This document shows positions 29,484 to 39,214 of a stretch of 64,000 nucleotides of DNA, in pieces. Source of the stretch: Melastoma dodecandrum. Its lineage: Eukaryota; Streptophyta; Magnoliopsida; Myrtales; Melastomataceae. The stretch is taken from the NCBI GenBank assembly GCA_029817715.1, contig JARUPY010000518.1, positions 1 through 64,000 on the forward strand, written 5' to 3'. Below the pieces are notes generated by a model. That model worked only from the letters and a program-made list of their open reading frames with translations. It searched no databases and was not told the DNA's origin. Made by a program: the position numbers and the translations under genes. Every line of letters begins with the position of its first letter. Position 1 is the stretch's first letter.

Positions 29484-29943
29484 TTAGGCTTTTGTCGATT
29501 TCCAGCTTTTCCATGCCCGGCAGCTGTAGACCTCTTTTGCAGCCTGCATCAGGTTCTTCAGGGCCGTTTGCAGCTCCAGGGGCATCGACTCGGTCTGCGG
29601 GACGCCGTCCGGGAAGATCACCGCGAGGAGCGCGGTCGCGTTGAGTTCCGACCGCAGCGATCGGCTGCCGTAGACGAACGCGGGCAGTCCCTTCCGCTGC
29701 CGGGCGAGGCTGGCCTGTAGTGAGGTGATCGAGATATGCGCCTCGTCGCCGAAGAAGATCGGCCGCGACCATTCGCGGGCCGGCACGACCCGCGCGCTCA
29801 TGATCTGCAGGAGTTCGGCCCGGGTCAGCGGCGGCTGCGCCGCCGCCGGCATCCCGGGGTCGCCACGCCTGGCGCTGCCATCTCCAGCACCGGCACGGGC
29901 CTCGCGACTGAGGCCGCGGGGTGCGCCGATCTCGAGGCTGCTC
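29484..29943 (-). CDS. Unknown protein, about 150 residues
   Basis: Open frame MSSLEIGAPRGLSREA with a Pro/Ala-rich start, then a folded-looking part: RAELLQIMSARVVPAREWSR, IFFGDEAHISITSLQASLAR, LNATALLAVIFPDGVPQ and LQTALKNLMQAAKEVYS. No family recognised. Near 29530 a single indel would extend it to a stop at 29410 through MEKLEIDKSLIIVCNDE, which reads like protein; that piece may instead be a tiny separate gene. The codons of that extension are AT-rich compared with the rest. Confidence 0.5.
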
Positions 29944-29988
29944 ATGGGGTTTCCTGCTCAGGCGGGTTGTGCGCGGCGCGCAGTTTCG

Positions 29989-30039
29989 ATGACACCGGCA
30001 CGCTCGGCCGGTATAATGCACCCCCGTGCCGATCGGCAC
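29989..30039 (+). promoter_or_regulatory. Promoter with downstream palindromic operator
   Basis: ATGACA (29989-29994), a 17-base spacer and a perfect TATAAT (30012-30017) make the best promoter in the window. Directly downstream, at about +2 to +15, lies the perfect 14-base palindrome GTGCCGATCGGCAC (30026-30039). The spacer itself has CCGGC and GCCGG arms. It reads toward the genes at 30091 and beyond. Confidence 0.65.
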
Positions 30040-30090
30040 AAATCCTCCTGATCAGGGCAGCAGTCATGCAAGATCTCGTCAGAGATACCG

Positions 30091-30405
30091 ATGAAGAATC
30101 CGGCCCGTCATTTTTCCGAAGTCTTCGTCGGCATGGCCCAAGACGGCGCAAAGCAGGCGTCGGCCGGTTTCGCCGAGATGCTACGCGACCGTCCGATCGG
30201 CGCGAGCGATTCGCCAGAGGCGGACCGGGTGCAGAGCCGCGATCTTCGCGAAACCCTCCAGGGCATCGCCCGGGACGGCCTCGATCCGCTGATGGGCCGG
30301 GGTTTCGAGCGCGAGACGCACGAGATGGCCGCGGATCAGTACTCCGAGGAGCGCCGTCGCTCGCAGGGCCGGGACCTCGACCCGCAGGGCCGGGACCTGG
30401 GCTGA
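30091..30405 (+). CDS. Small acidic/charged protein of unknown function
   Basis: 104 residues, intact, beginning MKNPARHFSEVFVGMAQDGA. It is hydrophilic and alpha-helical in character, with a repeated Q-G-R-D-L pattern at the end (QGRDLDPQGRDLG). GAGA precedes the ATG weakly. It is the first gene after the strong promoter at 29989-30017 and is followed 3 bases later by a GTG-start membrane gene. No family recognised. Confidence 0.55.
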   Translation: MKNPARHFSEVFVGMAQDGAKQASAGFAEMLRDRPIGASDSPEADRVQSRDLRETLQGIARDGLDPLMGRGFERETHEMAADQYSEERRRSQGRDLDPQGRDLG

Positions 30406-30408
30406 CCG

Positions 30409-31075
30409 GTGACCGCGCTCGCAGCGAAACTGCGCCTTGAGCGATTCGGCCCGGCGAGCGCGTTCATCCGCCGCTGGGCCCCGGTCGTTCTGTCGGCGCT
30501 GCCCTTCTGGTCGAGCGGTCAGAGTGCGTACGCGACACTCCTCGTCGCGCTCACGGCGGGCGCTGTCCCCCGCCGCCCTCGGGTTATGGCTGCTCGCGCC
30601 ATTCGCGGCAGCCCTCGCGGTCCGGGCGGCCTTCGATCGGCGGAGCCTCGGCCTCTGGTTTTCCGCCGTGTTTTCCGTCTACGTCGTCGTGCAATGGTGC
30701 CTGACGGGCTTCTGCGCGGGTGCCCCCTGGGATTGGGTCTGGCTCTGGCGAACATGGTTCGCCAACGAGCCGATCAGTCTCTGGATACCGGTGTGCACGG
30801 CCTGCGCGGCGATCGTCCTTCTCGGGCCCACTCGGGCCGGTGGAGATCGAATTGACCTGAGCTTTCCGCGTCTCAGGGCTCCACACTTCGCGGGTTTTCC
30901 TGCGGCGTGTGTTGCCTTGACCGCGGCGCTGGGTTGCTATGGCAAGCCGTCTGGGGTGTTTGGCCGGACCGGGCTCGTTCTAGGGATCGTGGTCGTTATG
31001 TCTTTCGCGGCAAAACTCTACCGCTCTGTTTCCACTAAGCTGCGTAGTGGACTCCAAGCGTCTCGCGGTGACTGA
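30409..31075 (+). CDS. Polytopic membrane protein of unknown function (frameshifted)
   Basis: GTG start 3 bases after the previous stop. The first part (FIRRWAPVVLSALPFWSSGQ then AYATLLVALTA) joins after an indel near 30565 to LWLLAPFAAALAVRAAFDRR, LGLWFSAVFSVYVVVQWCL, WIPVCTACAAIVLLGP and VFGRTGLVLGIVVVMSFAA. I count five or six membrane helices. The end is uncertain because the next gene begins inside its last 30 bases. No family recognised; possibly a transfer or entry-exclusion type membrane protein, which is only a guess from context. Confidence 0.55.
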
Positions 31076-34000
31076 GGTGCAGCGGGAGGAGCCGGCGGCG
31101 TCGCCGAGCGCGCGAATCGCGTCGCTCGTCCAGCCTGTCCCGGTCGAGCTCGACGACGCCTTCGCCCTGAGCGGCTCCGAGGAGATGGTGATGCCGACCG
31201 TCCCGGTCGGCATCCGCGAGGGCGGCGCGTTCGAGCAGAACCCCCGAGCCCAGGGAGATGTTTCCGCAGCAGGGCGATGTGCTCGGCGCGGGTGACAAGC
31301 TGTCGGTCGCGGCCTGGGAAGTGCTCGATGAGGGTGGCGACCCCGACGCCGAAGACGATCCCTACGGCCTGATGCGTCCGGCCTACCAGGAGGTGGCTGA
31401 CGCAGTCGAGGGCGCGTCGTGCCGCGCGCCAAGAGACCCACACCTCATCGCGATCCAGGTGGAGCCGCCCGTCCCCAGTCTCCCCGCGGATCCCGAGCTG
31501 TCCCGGGAGATCCTGGAGACCTTGAGGCCGCTCTCGGAGCCCGAGGCCGACCTCAGCGAGAGCGGGATCTTCGATGTCGTCGACGCCGTCCCGCTCGACC
31601 CGGCTGCGCCGGTGTCGAGCGCCGCGAGCGCGCCGCCGGCCGCGCCGACGCCGCTCGCCATCACGATCGGGGCCGACGACGCCGCCCCGGCCGCGCCGGC
31701 GTTGCCCGAGACCCTGCAAATCGCGATCGGGGATTCCGAGCCGCTGATGAACGAGGAGATCGCGGACGATCCGCCCGCGGTCGAGGCGGATTCGTCCAGC
31801 GGCGCGGCCTCCGCTGCTCGAGCCGAGCCCGGCTCGGTTCTCTGGTGCCGTACCTGACTTCGCTCGCGCCCGCGCCTGGAGGATCTTGAACCGTTCGAGT
31901 GGACCGCCCCTCGCGCGCCGATGCCGGTGCCAGGCGATCCGACATCCGTGTCGGGTGATCCGACGTCGACGGAATTGGACAACGTCACTGCGGCGAAATC
32001 GATTATGGATCAGCCCCTTGAGGCTGAAGGCCGTGCTGTCCAATCCCGATGCAGTTGCGCTCAAGCGGATGCGCAGCGTGTGCGTCCGGATGATCACCGC
32101 GTTCACGCGCATCAATTCGGTCGGCGGCTCCGATGCCGAGATCATGCGGCTGATCGTGCCCTTCGTGACGCCGGCGCACGAGGCGATGCTCGACGAGTTC
32201 GGCGGGCGCGATCTGCGCCTCGCGCTGGAGCGCCTGCGCCTGCCCTCGGCCGTCGAGGATCCGGCCAACGACCGGTCGCCGGTCGCGGCGGCCGATCCGA
32301 CGCTGGCGAAGACGGCAGAGCACGGGCCGAGCGTCGAGCCAGTCGCCGCGACGCCGCGCGCGGCGGTGCCTGAGGCGGCACCGGCACGGCCGGAAGCCCC
32401 GCGGTCCGGGGTCGGGCCGGGCGGTCTCGACGGGGCCGCTGCCGAGGCCGGGCTCGCCACATCGCCGGCCGCTCAGGTGTCGGCGGACCTGCCGGCGCAG
32501 ATTCCTGAGCTCGGGCTCGCGGCCGCGGAGACGCAGTCCGGTCCGCGGGCGGCCGGGGTCGAGCCGTCGGAGGGGTCTCGTGGCGCGGAGCCGTCCGACC
32601 CTGCACCGTCGGCAGGCGACACGGCGGTCCCGGATTTCGACCTCGACGAGGTCGTGGTCACGGTGCCGGACCTCGATCCAGGGCCGGTCTTCGAGCCGGA
32701 GCCGGTCTTCGAGCCGGAGCCGCTGCAGGCTATGATCTCACCGGTTACCGCGGCTCCGGTCGCTGTTCCTGCGGTGCGCGATGCGGCCGCCGCCGCGGCC
32801 CTTGCGCCGGCTCTGTCGCCGCGCGCGCGCGAGCCGGTCGCGGTCGCGGTCGAGGGACCGGCAGCCGCGGATTCCGGCGCACCGGCCGCTCCTGCGACAG
32901 ATCTCCCTCGTCACACCGCGGCAAACCAGATCGAGCCGATGCAACCCGTTTTTCGAGATCGATGGATTCGTCGAGCGTCCGATCGAGGAGGCGAGCGCCC
33001 CGGCCGGCCCTGTCGGGGGGCTCCCGGCCGCCGCGGAGGCCGACGACGCGCTCGTCTCGGCGGACGACGCCCGGGCAATGGCGGCGATCACCGAATGGAT
33101 GGCGTTGCAGCCGATCGGTGAACTCGATCTCGAACGCATCATGCAGGATCTCGGTCGCGGCCCGCCCGACGATATGGAGATCGAGTTCCTGACGCGGAAA
33201 CTGTCGGAGTACGAGCCGTCGCCGTTCTCGTTCCGGGGTCTCGACGCGATCCTGTCGACGATCATGGTCCGCCGCAACGAGCAGCAACCCTACAGCCGCG
33301 ACGACGTCGCCATGGCCAAGGGCCTCGTCTGCCTGATCTCGTCGCACGTGTTCGATCGCTGGCGGTTCACCAGCCGCGAACAGATGCTCGCGCGGCTGGC
33401 GTTCTTCTTCTGCGATCCGTTCACCCGTCGCCTCGTCGCGAAGGTCGAGGCGTGGCTGAAGGACGGGTTCGACACCCGGGTTCAGGTCAAACAGGCCCGG
33501 GCCTACATGGGTACGCTGGAGAATTTCTACCTCGCGTATCCGGATCGGGAATCCGAGCTCCGGGAACTCAACGCCCAGCTCGACATGGCCGAGTACAACC
33601 TGGCCCACTCGGCGGGTGCGACGGGTGAGCTGGTCCATGAAGGCCCTGCACTCGGTCTCGGCCCGGGATGTGACGGCGGCCACAGACCTCGCCCGGTCGC
33701 GGCTCTTGATGGGCTCGCTTCCGCCGTCCGTCCAGGACGGCGTGACCCGCTTTCTCGCGATCGCCTCGGTGATCGACGAGATCGATCTCATGATCAAGCG
33801 CGAGAGCATGAAGCACAAGGCGGCCACCGAGCAGCACCCGCTGCACTCCGCCCTGATGGAACTCGAGTACCGGGGTGTCGGGCTGATCAACGACCTGCGC
33901 AGCAACCTCGTGCGCCGGGAGAATCTGCTCGACCAGCTGCCGGCGCTCATTCGAGGCCGGAACGAGGATGCGGCGTACCTGTTCGAGCGTCTCAAGGCGA

Positions 34001-34561
34001 ATGCCGAGGCGATCTCGGACGCGGTCGTCGAATCCCGCGACCGCCTTCTGGCCGCGGCCAAGAGCGGGACCGAGATTCAGGTCCTGCGCGCGGCGGTGGC
34101 GGAGCGCGACGAGTCCCTCGAGGATCTGCGCAAGCAGATCAGCCAGCGCGTGGTCATGGACCGCGCTGGTCGCCTCGGCCGGCATCATCGCCGAGCGCGA
34201 GCCGCGCCTCGAACTCGTCGAGCGCAAGGGCCTCGCCCGTCTCCGGGCGGTGCTCGAGCGCGACGTCCAGGTGGCGGTGGTGTTCGTGCACGGGCTCGAC
34301 GCCAAGTGGACCGTGATGAGCGGCAGCCGCCTGGAGATGCAGGGCACGCGGGGCCAAGTCGTTCAGAGCTTCGATCTTCTCGCGCTGCGCGAGGCGATCC
34401 GCAACACGCACCTGTTCAGCGACGCGAAGGGGCTGCGCCTGCGCGTGGTCATCGAGGCCGGGGATCTGGCCGGGGGGCGCACGGACTATGTCTTCACGCG
34501 TCAGGACGTGATCGCCGATCCCTCGAAGCTCCTCGAAGAGAGCGATTTCGACAACCTGTGA
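31047..34561 (+). CDS. Very long acidic, Pro/Ala-rich and coiled-coil protein (frameshifted)
   Basis: Pieces in three frames read as one protein of about 1,170 residues. It starts at a GTG with an acidic N-terminus (VPVELDDAFALSGSEEMVMP; VLDEGGDPDAEDDPYGL), continues through a long Ala/Pro/Glu linker, a helical block with LKRMRSVCVRMITAFTRINS, a second Pro/Glu linker containing tandem PVFEPE, then helical blocks DLERIMQDLGRGPPDDMEIE, FDRWRFTSREQMLARLAFFF, ESELRELNAQLDMAEYNLAH and EDAAYLFERLKANAEAISDA. The last 120 residues form a compact domain with VAVVFVHGLDAKWTVMSGS and a DFDNL end. No membrane helix or catalytic motif. It may be two genes (boundary near 31860-32000). Function unknown. Confidence 0.5.
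32684..32719 (+). repeat. Two tandem 18-base repeats coding PVFEPE
   Basis: CCGGTCTTCGAGCCGGAG occurs twice in direct tandem inside the acidic linker of the long gene. Copies are identical at the DNA level, so copy number may vary by slippage. Confidence 0.85.
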
Positions 34562-34570
34562 GGTCGGGCG

Positions 34571-34699
34571 ATGGTGTTGCACTGGGCGGCCGCCGGGGTT
34601 CTGGCGCTCTTGTTGGCCTACACGTGTCTGCGGACGCTGGACGGCACGTTGCCGACCACTGATCCGCGGCCTCGGCCGACGCACGTTTACGTCCGCTGA
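34571..34699 (+). CDS. 42-residue single-pass membrane peptide
   Basis: ATG at 34571, stop at 34697-34699. The peptide starts MVLHWAAAGVLALLLAY, one membrane helix, followed by a short polar tail with TTDPRPRPTHVYVR. It lies 9 bases after the long gene on the same strand. Ribosome binding site is poor (AGGTCGGG), so translation may be coupled. Function unknown. Confidence 0.45.
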   Translation: MVLHWAAAGVLALLLAYTCLRTLDGTLPTTDPRPRPTHVYVR

Positions 34700-34727
34700 G
34701 CAAGTTGGAAGTCTTTCCGGACAGGTG

Positions 34728-34778
34728 TTGTGTCCGCTTCTTGGGCTCTGATACAATTCTTGTTGTCGAGAGCCCAAG
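34728..34778 (+). promoter_or_regulatory. Candidate promoter enclosed by a 10-bp inverted repeat
   Basis: TTGTGT (34728-34733), an 18-base spacer and TACAAT (34752-34757) form a moderate promoter for the gene at 34860. The perfect arms CTTGGGCTCT (34740-34749) and AGAGCCCAAG (34769-34778) straddle the -10 box with a 19-base loop. This layout suits a repressor site. An RNA hairpin in the leader is the alternative. Confidence 0.5.
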
Positions 34779-34859
34779 CTTTCCATTTGCGAACCTGGTG
34801 GCGGCGTACAGGATGCCGTCGCCGGGATCTCCCGTCGAAACTCCTGAAGGAGCAAGGTG

Positions 34860-35588
34860 ATGGCCGATTCCTCCGCAACCGCCGAGCGCGATCGCCTGGC
34901 CAAAGAGCGCGCCGAGCGCGTCCAGGCCAACGCGGCCTCGGCGCTCGCGCTGATCGACAGCTTTGGCGAACAAGCGCGGCGATATCGGCCTGTCGTTTGG
35001 TCGCTCGGCCAAGTACCTGCCGCAGTATCACGAGGACCGCTACCCGCCGTTCTTCGTGAGCAACGGCCTCGCCACCGCCAGCGGGGAGAGCATCAACCGG
35101 GTGGTCAAGGCTCAGGAGCAGCGCACCGGCCAGAAGATCGACGAGGTCCGCTGGGGCACGAACAGCGTGATCCAGCGGGATCATGGCCGGGAACTTCCCC
35201 AAGACGCAGTTCAACATCTTCGTCGCCGAGAATCAGCCGCTGCTCGCCAAGGCGGCCTATCAGACCATCTACGACGGCCGGACCGAGAACGGCCGCGCCC
35301 GGCAGTTCCTGCTCCACCATGGCCAACTGCTGCACAATCTGGTCCGCCAGCCGGCTCCGGACGGCCAGGGCATCCAGAGCGTCGAGAAGACCGGTCTTGC
35401 GGCGCTCTCGGTGCGCAAGGACAGCACGAACTACGAGGCGTTCGTGAAGGCGGACGACCTCAAGAAGGTCGTCCAGGCCAACCCGGGCGCGGCCAAGTAC
35501 CTCGCGGTCGCCCTTGAGGAGGCCAGCCAGCGCTACAAGGAGAGCCCGCGAGGTCACGCGCGCCAAGTCCTCGGGCATCGAGCGCTGA
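34860..35588 (+). CDS. Unknown soluble protein, about 240 residues (frameshifted)
   Basis: ATG at 34860 with AAGGAG upstream. Reading across indels near 34975, 35180 and 35551 gives MADSSATAERDRLAKERAER, then GDIGLSFGRSAKYLPQYHED, ESINRVVKAQEQRTGQKIDE, FPKTQFNIFVAENQPLLAKA, RQFLLHHGQLLHNLVRQ, DDLKKVVQANPGAAKYLAVA and a tail EVTRAKSSGIER. No family recognised; no membrane helix. It has its own promoter and is closed by a strong terminator, so it is a well-expressed single-gene unit. Confidence 0.6.
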
Positions 35589-35611
35589 GCGCAACACTCC
35601 TGCCGAATCGC

Positions 35612-35645
35612 AACGGGCGGGCCTCGGTCCGCCCGTTTTGCTTTT
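35612..35645 (+). terminator. Intrinsic terminator
   Basis: AACGGGCGG and CCGCCCGTT form a 9-bp stem around a short loop, followed by TTGCTTTTG. It lies 24 bases after the 34860-35588 gene. Confidence 0.85.
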
Positions 35646-35701
35646 GCGCGATTCGCTTTTGTTTGCTAGGTCTGCCGGACCTGAACAATTCGGAAGATCT
35701 T

Positions 35702-36110
35702 ATGCAGACGACGCCTGAGAGGTTGGAGCAACTGCTCGATCGTCGCGAGCTGTTCGTGCGCGAGCTTGCCGCCCACCACAAACGATCCCGCAAACTTCAC
35801 GATCACCGCGGCTCAGCTGGTGCCGGGCCTACAGTCGGCAACGGCCGATCGGCTGGGCATCGTGCCCGATCCCGAAGTGGCGGGGCGGGTCTCGCCCGCG
35901 GTGATGCTCCACACGCACGCGATGCTCGTGCGGCCCAAGACGATGAAGTCCCCGGTCGACGCGTTCATCCAGGAGCGCATCGACGGGGTCGCGGAGCGGG
36001 CGATGGCGGAGCGCCGTCGTTCCGAGCACCGCGCGAAGATGCGGCGCGATGGCAGCGCCCGGGCGTCGGCCGCGCCGCGCGGCGTCGGCGCGGCCAGCGA
36101 CGCGATCTGA
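35702..36110 (+). CDS. Unknown protein, about 135 residues (frameshifted)
   Basis: MQTTPERLEQLLDRRELFVR begins at the ATG 35702; an indel near 35785 moves the frame to NDPANFTITAAQLVPGLQSA, DRLGIVPDPEVAGRVSPAVM, VDAFIQERIDGVAERAMAER and a basic Arg/Ala tail. No family recognised. A 5-bp inverted repeat (AGGTC, 5 bases, GACCT) lies 20-34 bases upstream near a weak promoter. It is followed 7 bases later by the next gene, probably one operon with the ParA-like gene. Confidence 0.55.
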
Positions 36111-36117
36111 GGCGGAC

Positions 36118-36513
36118 ATGGCATTCGAGCCGATCCGCGACGGGCTGACGCTGCTTGGGCGTCCCAACGGCCGCATCTGCATCGCGTCCTGGGCAGGCCG
36201 CCTTTACGAGGAGGACTACCTCAACGCGGTGCTCTACCTCGATTTCACGCCTCAGGGCGTGAGGCTGTACTTCTATCACCCGGAGACCGAGGGCCAGGAG
36301 GGCCGTGTCGTGATGCTGGCGCAATTCGACCGGTATGACCCGTCCCTTGCGATGCGACTCGAAGCTCAGAAGCTGGTGGACGTGTTCCTGTTCCAGCAAC
36401 TCAGCTTCGAACCGGATTCAGAATTTCATGGCAGTCTGCCGGGTGTTCCGTTGACCAGGCGAATCGCACCCGTCGCGCCGCCCCAAGCCGGACGTTCCGG
36501 CTCCCCCCGCTGA
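36118..36513 (+). CDS. Unknown protein, 131 residues
   Basis: Intact. MAFEPIRDGLTLLGRPNGRI then LYEEDYLNAVLYLDFTPQGV, LYFYHPETEGQEGRVVMLAQ and LVDVFLFQQLSFEP. It looks like a compact alpha/beta fold rich in Tyr and Phe, with a Pro/Arg-rich tail. No family recognised. It starts 7 bases after one gene and ends 13 bases before the ParA-like ATPase, so it is a candidate partner of that ATPase. Confidence 0.6.
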   Translation: MAFEPIRDGLTLLGRPNGRICIASWAGRLYEEDYLNAVLYLDFTPQGVRLYFYHPETEGQEGRVVMLAQFDRYDPSLAMRLEAQKLVDVFLFQQLSFEPDSEFHGSLPGVPLTRRIAPVAPPQAGRSGSPR

Positions 36514-36526
36514 GAGGATCCTACCG

Positions 36527-37388
36527 ATGACGTCGCAGACCAACCCGCCGCCGACCATCCTGGTCGGAAACCGCACCGGCGGTCAGGGCAAGACCTTGAT
36601 CGCTCAGCTCCTGCACTACGGCTTCGGGCTGTCCAAGCACGACATGAAGGTTGTGACCGCGGATTCCTCTGACAAGAACGGCGACGCGTCGAAGCTCGGC
36701 CAGATCCTGAAGAACCAGGGCGTCGAGGTCCTGGAGCTCGGCATCGGCGCGCGCATGGAATCGATCAAGGCCGATCCGAAGCAGGCGGTCGCCTACTGGG
36801 ACAAGATCGGCGGCCACCTCAAGGGCGGCAGCACGATCATCGACCTCGGCGCGAACATCCTGCCGATGGTGTTCGACTGGGCCGACCAGCGCAAAGCGCG
36901 TCGGGTCCTCGAGCACAGCAACATCCACCTCGTGGTTCCGGTCACGGCGCAGCGTCAGTCGCTCAACGACGCGGTCCAGATGATCAAGCTCTCGCTCGCG
37001 GCCGCGGATTGTCAGATCCCGTTCAGGGAGCGGTTCGTCGTGTACAATTCGTACCACGGGCCGTTTCAAGGATCTGTTGACCTCGGCCGAGATGGAGCCT
37101 CTGCTCAGGTTCCAGGATGGGAACCAGATCAAGTGTGTCGACCTCGCCCGCTGCGCGAGCGAGGTGTGGGACCAGGTTGAGCTCAACTTCACGCCGCTGT
37201 CCAAGCTCGCGGCTCTCAACCATGTCGAATACCAATCCGCGTTCGGTCTCGACGAGTTTGCCGCTAGCGGCGCGCACGTCGATTTCGTGGGCTGGCTCGA
37301 TTCGACCATGGCCGCGTTCCGCGAGGTCGGCCTCGTTCCCACAGATTCTGCGGGTTTGGACAAGGGCTCACTCAAGCCGGCCGCGTAA
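36527..37388 (+). CDS. ParA/StbB-like P-loop ATPase (one frameshift)
   Basis: About 287 residues. Residues 11-23 read ILVGNRTGGQGKT: a deviant-Walker type loop GGQGKT in which the signature Lys before GG is Thr. Then MKVVTADSSDKNGDASKL (Asp after a beta strand), a Walker-B-like GGSTIIDLGANILP and NIHLVVPVTAQRQSL. An indel near 37070 joins to LLTSAEMEPLLRFQDGNQIK and AALNHVEYQSAFGLDEFAAS. This matches the fold of partition or plasmid-stability ATPases (ParA, StbB). No ParB or centromere repeats were found nearby, so a partition role is not proven; cargo positioning or transfer is possible. Confidence 0.65.
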
Positions 37389-37394
37389 TCTTCT

Positions 37395-37903
37395 GTGGCA
37401 GAGATCAAGGACCACGATTCCCTCGGTCGTGCCGCGGCCGAGGCTCGGGCGCGGCACGAACGGCTCCGCGAGCAGCGCCGGCACGACCTCACCGTCGCGA
37501 TCGAGGCGGCGCTCGACCGGGGTGCGGACGACATCGCGGCCCGTGCTCTCAAGCCTGTCTCGGCGGGACCGGGATGACCTCATCGAGGTCTTCCCGCAGC
37601 TGTTCGCCAAGCTTAGCCGGACATCGTCGGCCGACGAGATGCGCGCGGTGATGATCGGCGTTCCGCGCGCTGCGCCGGACGGCATCGGCGGATCCGAGCG
37701 CGCGCAGCGCCGCGATCGTTCGGCTGTCCCGGGCGGCGCTCGCGACGGCGAGCGTCGATCCCGATCACCGGCGTCATCTCGCCGAAAAGCTCCGTGAGAT
37801 CGACGAGGCCCCCGGGCCTCGTCGCCTCTCCTGGCTGTGGCTCGGCTACCGGGCCAGGGCTGCACTGGCGGTTCTGCGCCGCACGTTCGCGCTGAAGCCG
37901 TAG
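37395..37903 (+). CDS. Unknown protein downstream of the ParA-like ATPase (frameshifted)
   Basis: GTG start 6 bases after the ATPase stop, about 168 residues through two indels (near 37560 and 37720). N-terminal helix MAEIKDHDSLGRAAAEARAR then RHDLTVAIEAALDRGADDIA, DDLIEVFPQLFAKLSRTSSA, DPDHRRHLAEKLREIDEAPG, and a hydrophobic C-terminal stretch LSWLWLGYRARAALAVL. Its place immediately after the ATPase recalls a ParB or adaptor, but I see no HTH. It ends 3 bases from a convergent gene. Confidence 0.5.
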
Positions 37904-37906
37904 GAG

Positions 37907-39063
37907 TCAGCGCAGGGCCTCGGGGATGTCGAACGCGACGTCCTCGCCGGCCGCGCCGAACTCGCGCTGGAGCCGATCGAAATCGTCGAGGTCGCCGCCG
38001 GTGCCGGGCTGGCTCGTGGGCGATTTCCGGACCCTCGACAGCCGGCGTGCCAGGCAACGCGAGTCCCAGCGGGTCGCTGTCGCCGCCGCCCGGGCCCGGG
38101 TCGACGAGATCGGGGGCGGTCGGACCGGGGTCTGCGGGGAGCGGACGGGCATCCGATTCCGGAAGCGACAGGTCGGCGGGCGGCATCGCGGTCGGATCGG
38201 TCACCCGCGCTGGGCGGCATGACCCGTCTGATATCGTCGAAGAAGGTGTCGAGCACCGGACCGTCGTCGCGGCCGGCAGGCGGATCGGTCAGAACGACGT
38301 GGCTCGGGGTGCGTGTCAGCGCCTCGACCTCGGCGTCGATGGCCGCACCCTCCTCGGCGATCCGTGCGCAGCGCGCCGCCGGTGGGATGGGCCTGGAGCG
38401 GTGTCGGGGCTCGGCGCGGATGCGTCCGCGTTGTCGGCCGCCGTGTCCGGGCCAGACTCGTGCCGCCGCGGCACCCGGGATTGCGGCCTCGGTGACCGCT
38501 CTGTCCTGCGCCGTCGGCTCCGCCGGCGCGGCCGCGGCGGGTGCCTGGTCCGGCTCGTCCGGCGCGGCTTCTCCGGCCGTGCCGTGGGCGGTTGTCTGCG
38601 CCTCGGGCGCGGCCCCCCGACGGGTACGCCGATAGGGGCGCTCCGGGCGCGGCGGCCGGGCCGATTCCTTGTTCACGTCGACCGGCTCGGCCGGCGCATC
38701 CGTCAGGATGCCGGTGGCGATCATGATCTCGCGCTGGCTGTCGAAGAAGGCTGCGAGCTGCTCCGACGACTTGTCGCTGTCGGCGACCGCGCGCTCCATC
38801 AGGCGGATGTAGGCGTCGTTGGCCTCTTGCACCTCCGCGGTGCTGGCGTCGCGCTCGTGCTCATGTCGGTCGGCCACCGCCGTCTGGTTCGCGGTGTGCG
38901 CCGCGACGCGGGCGTCCAGCTCTGCGCGCAGGCGGGCGATCTCCTGGACCTCCTGGTCGAGGGCGCTCCGCTCGCTGTCGTGCTGACGGAGCAGGCTGCG
39001 CCGTCGATCTTCGATCTGGTTCACCCGATGGATGGCGCGCGCGCCCTCCAGGATGGTGTCCAT
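37907..39063 (-). CDS. Coiled-coil and Pro/Ala-rich protein (frameshifted)
   Basis: About 385 residues. The first 130 are a coiled coil (LLRQHDSERSALDQEVQEIA; RLRAELDARVAAHTANQTAV; DAYIRLMERAVADSDKSSEQ) ending LAAFFDSQREIMIATGILTD. A long Ala/Pro/Glu/Asp linker follows, broken by indels near 38460 and 38210, and the C-terminus reads DDFDRLQREFGAAGEDVAFD. No family recognised. Last gene of the minus-strand methyltransferase-helicase operon, 151 bases beyond the M15 gene. Confidence 0.5.
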
Positions 39064-39214
39064 GCTCAAACGCCATGTTGGGCGACTCCTGGTGTCTTCT
39101 GGGGTTTTCTGCCGTGGTCCCATGCGAAAATGGGCTGTGTCTTACGCGTTGCGGGTCCGCGATTCGGGGGACCGGCAACGGGCTTGCTCTTCTGAATTCG
39201 CGGTCCGGTTGGTC

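Noticed and set aside
29410..29520. A separate 35-residue gene (MEKLEID start)
   Set aside because: More likely the frameshifted tail of the 29484-29943 gene or chance; no ribosome binding site.
32745..34061. A 438-codon minus-strand open frame
   Set aside because: Shadow of the long plus-strand gene; no start signal and no family motif.
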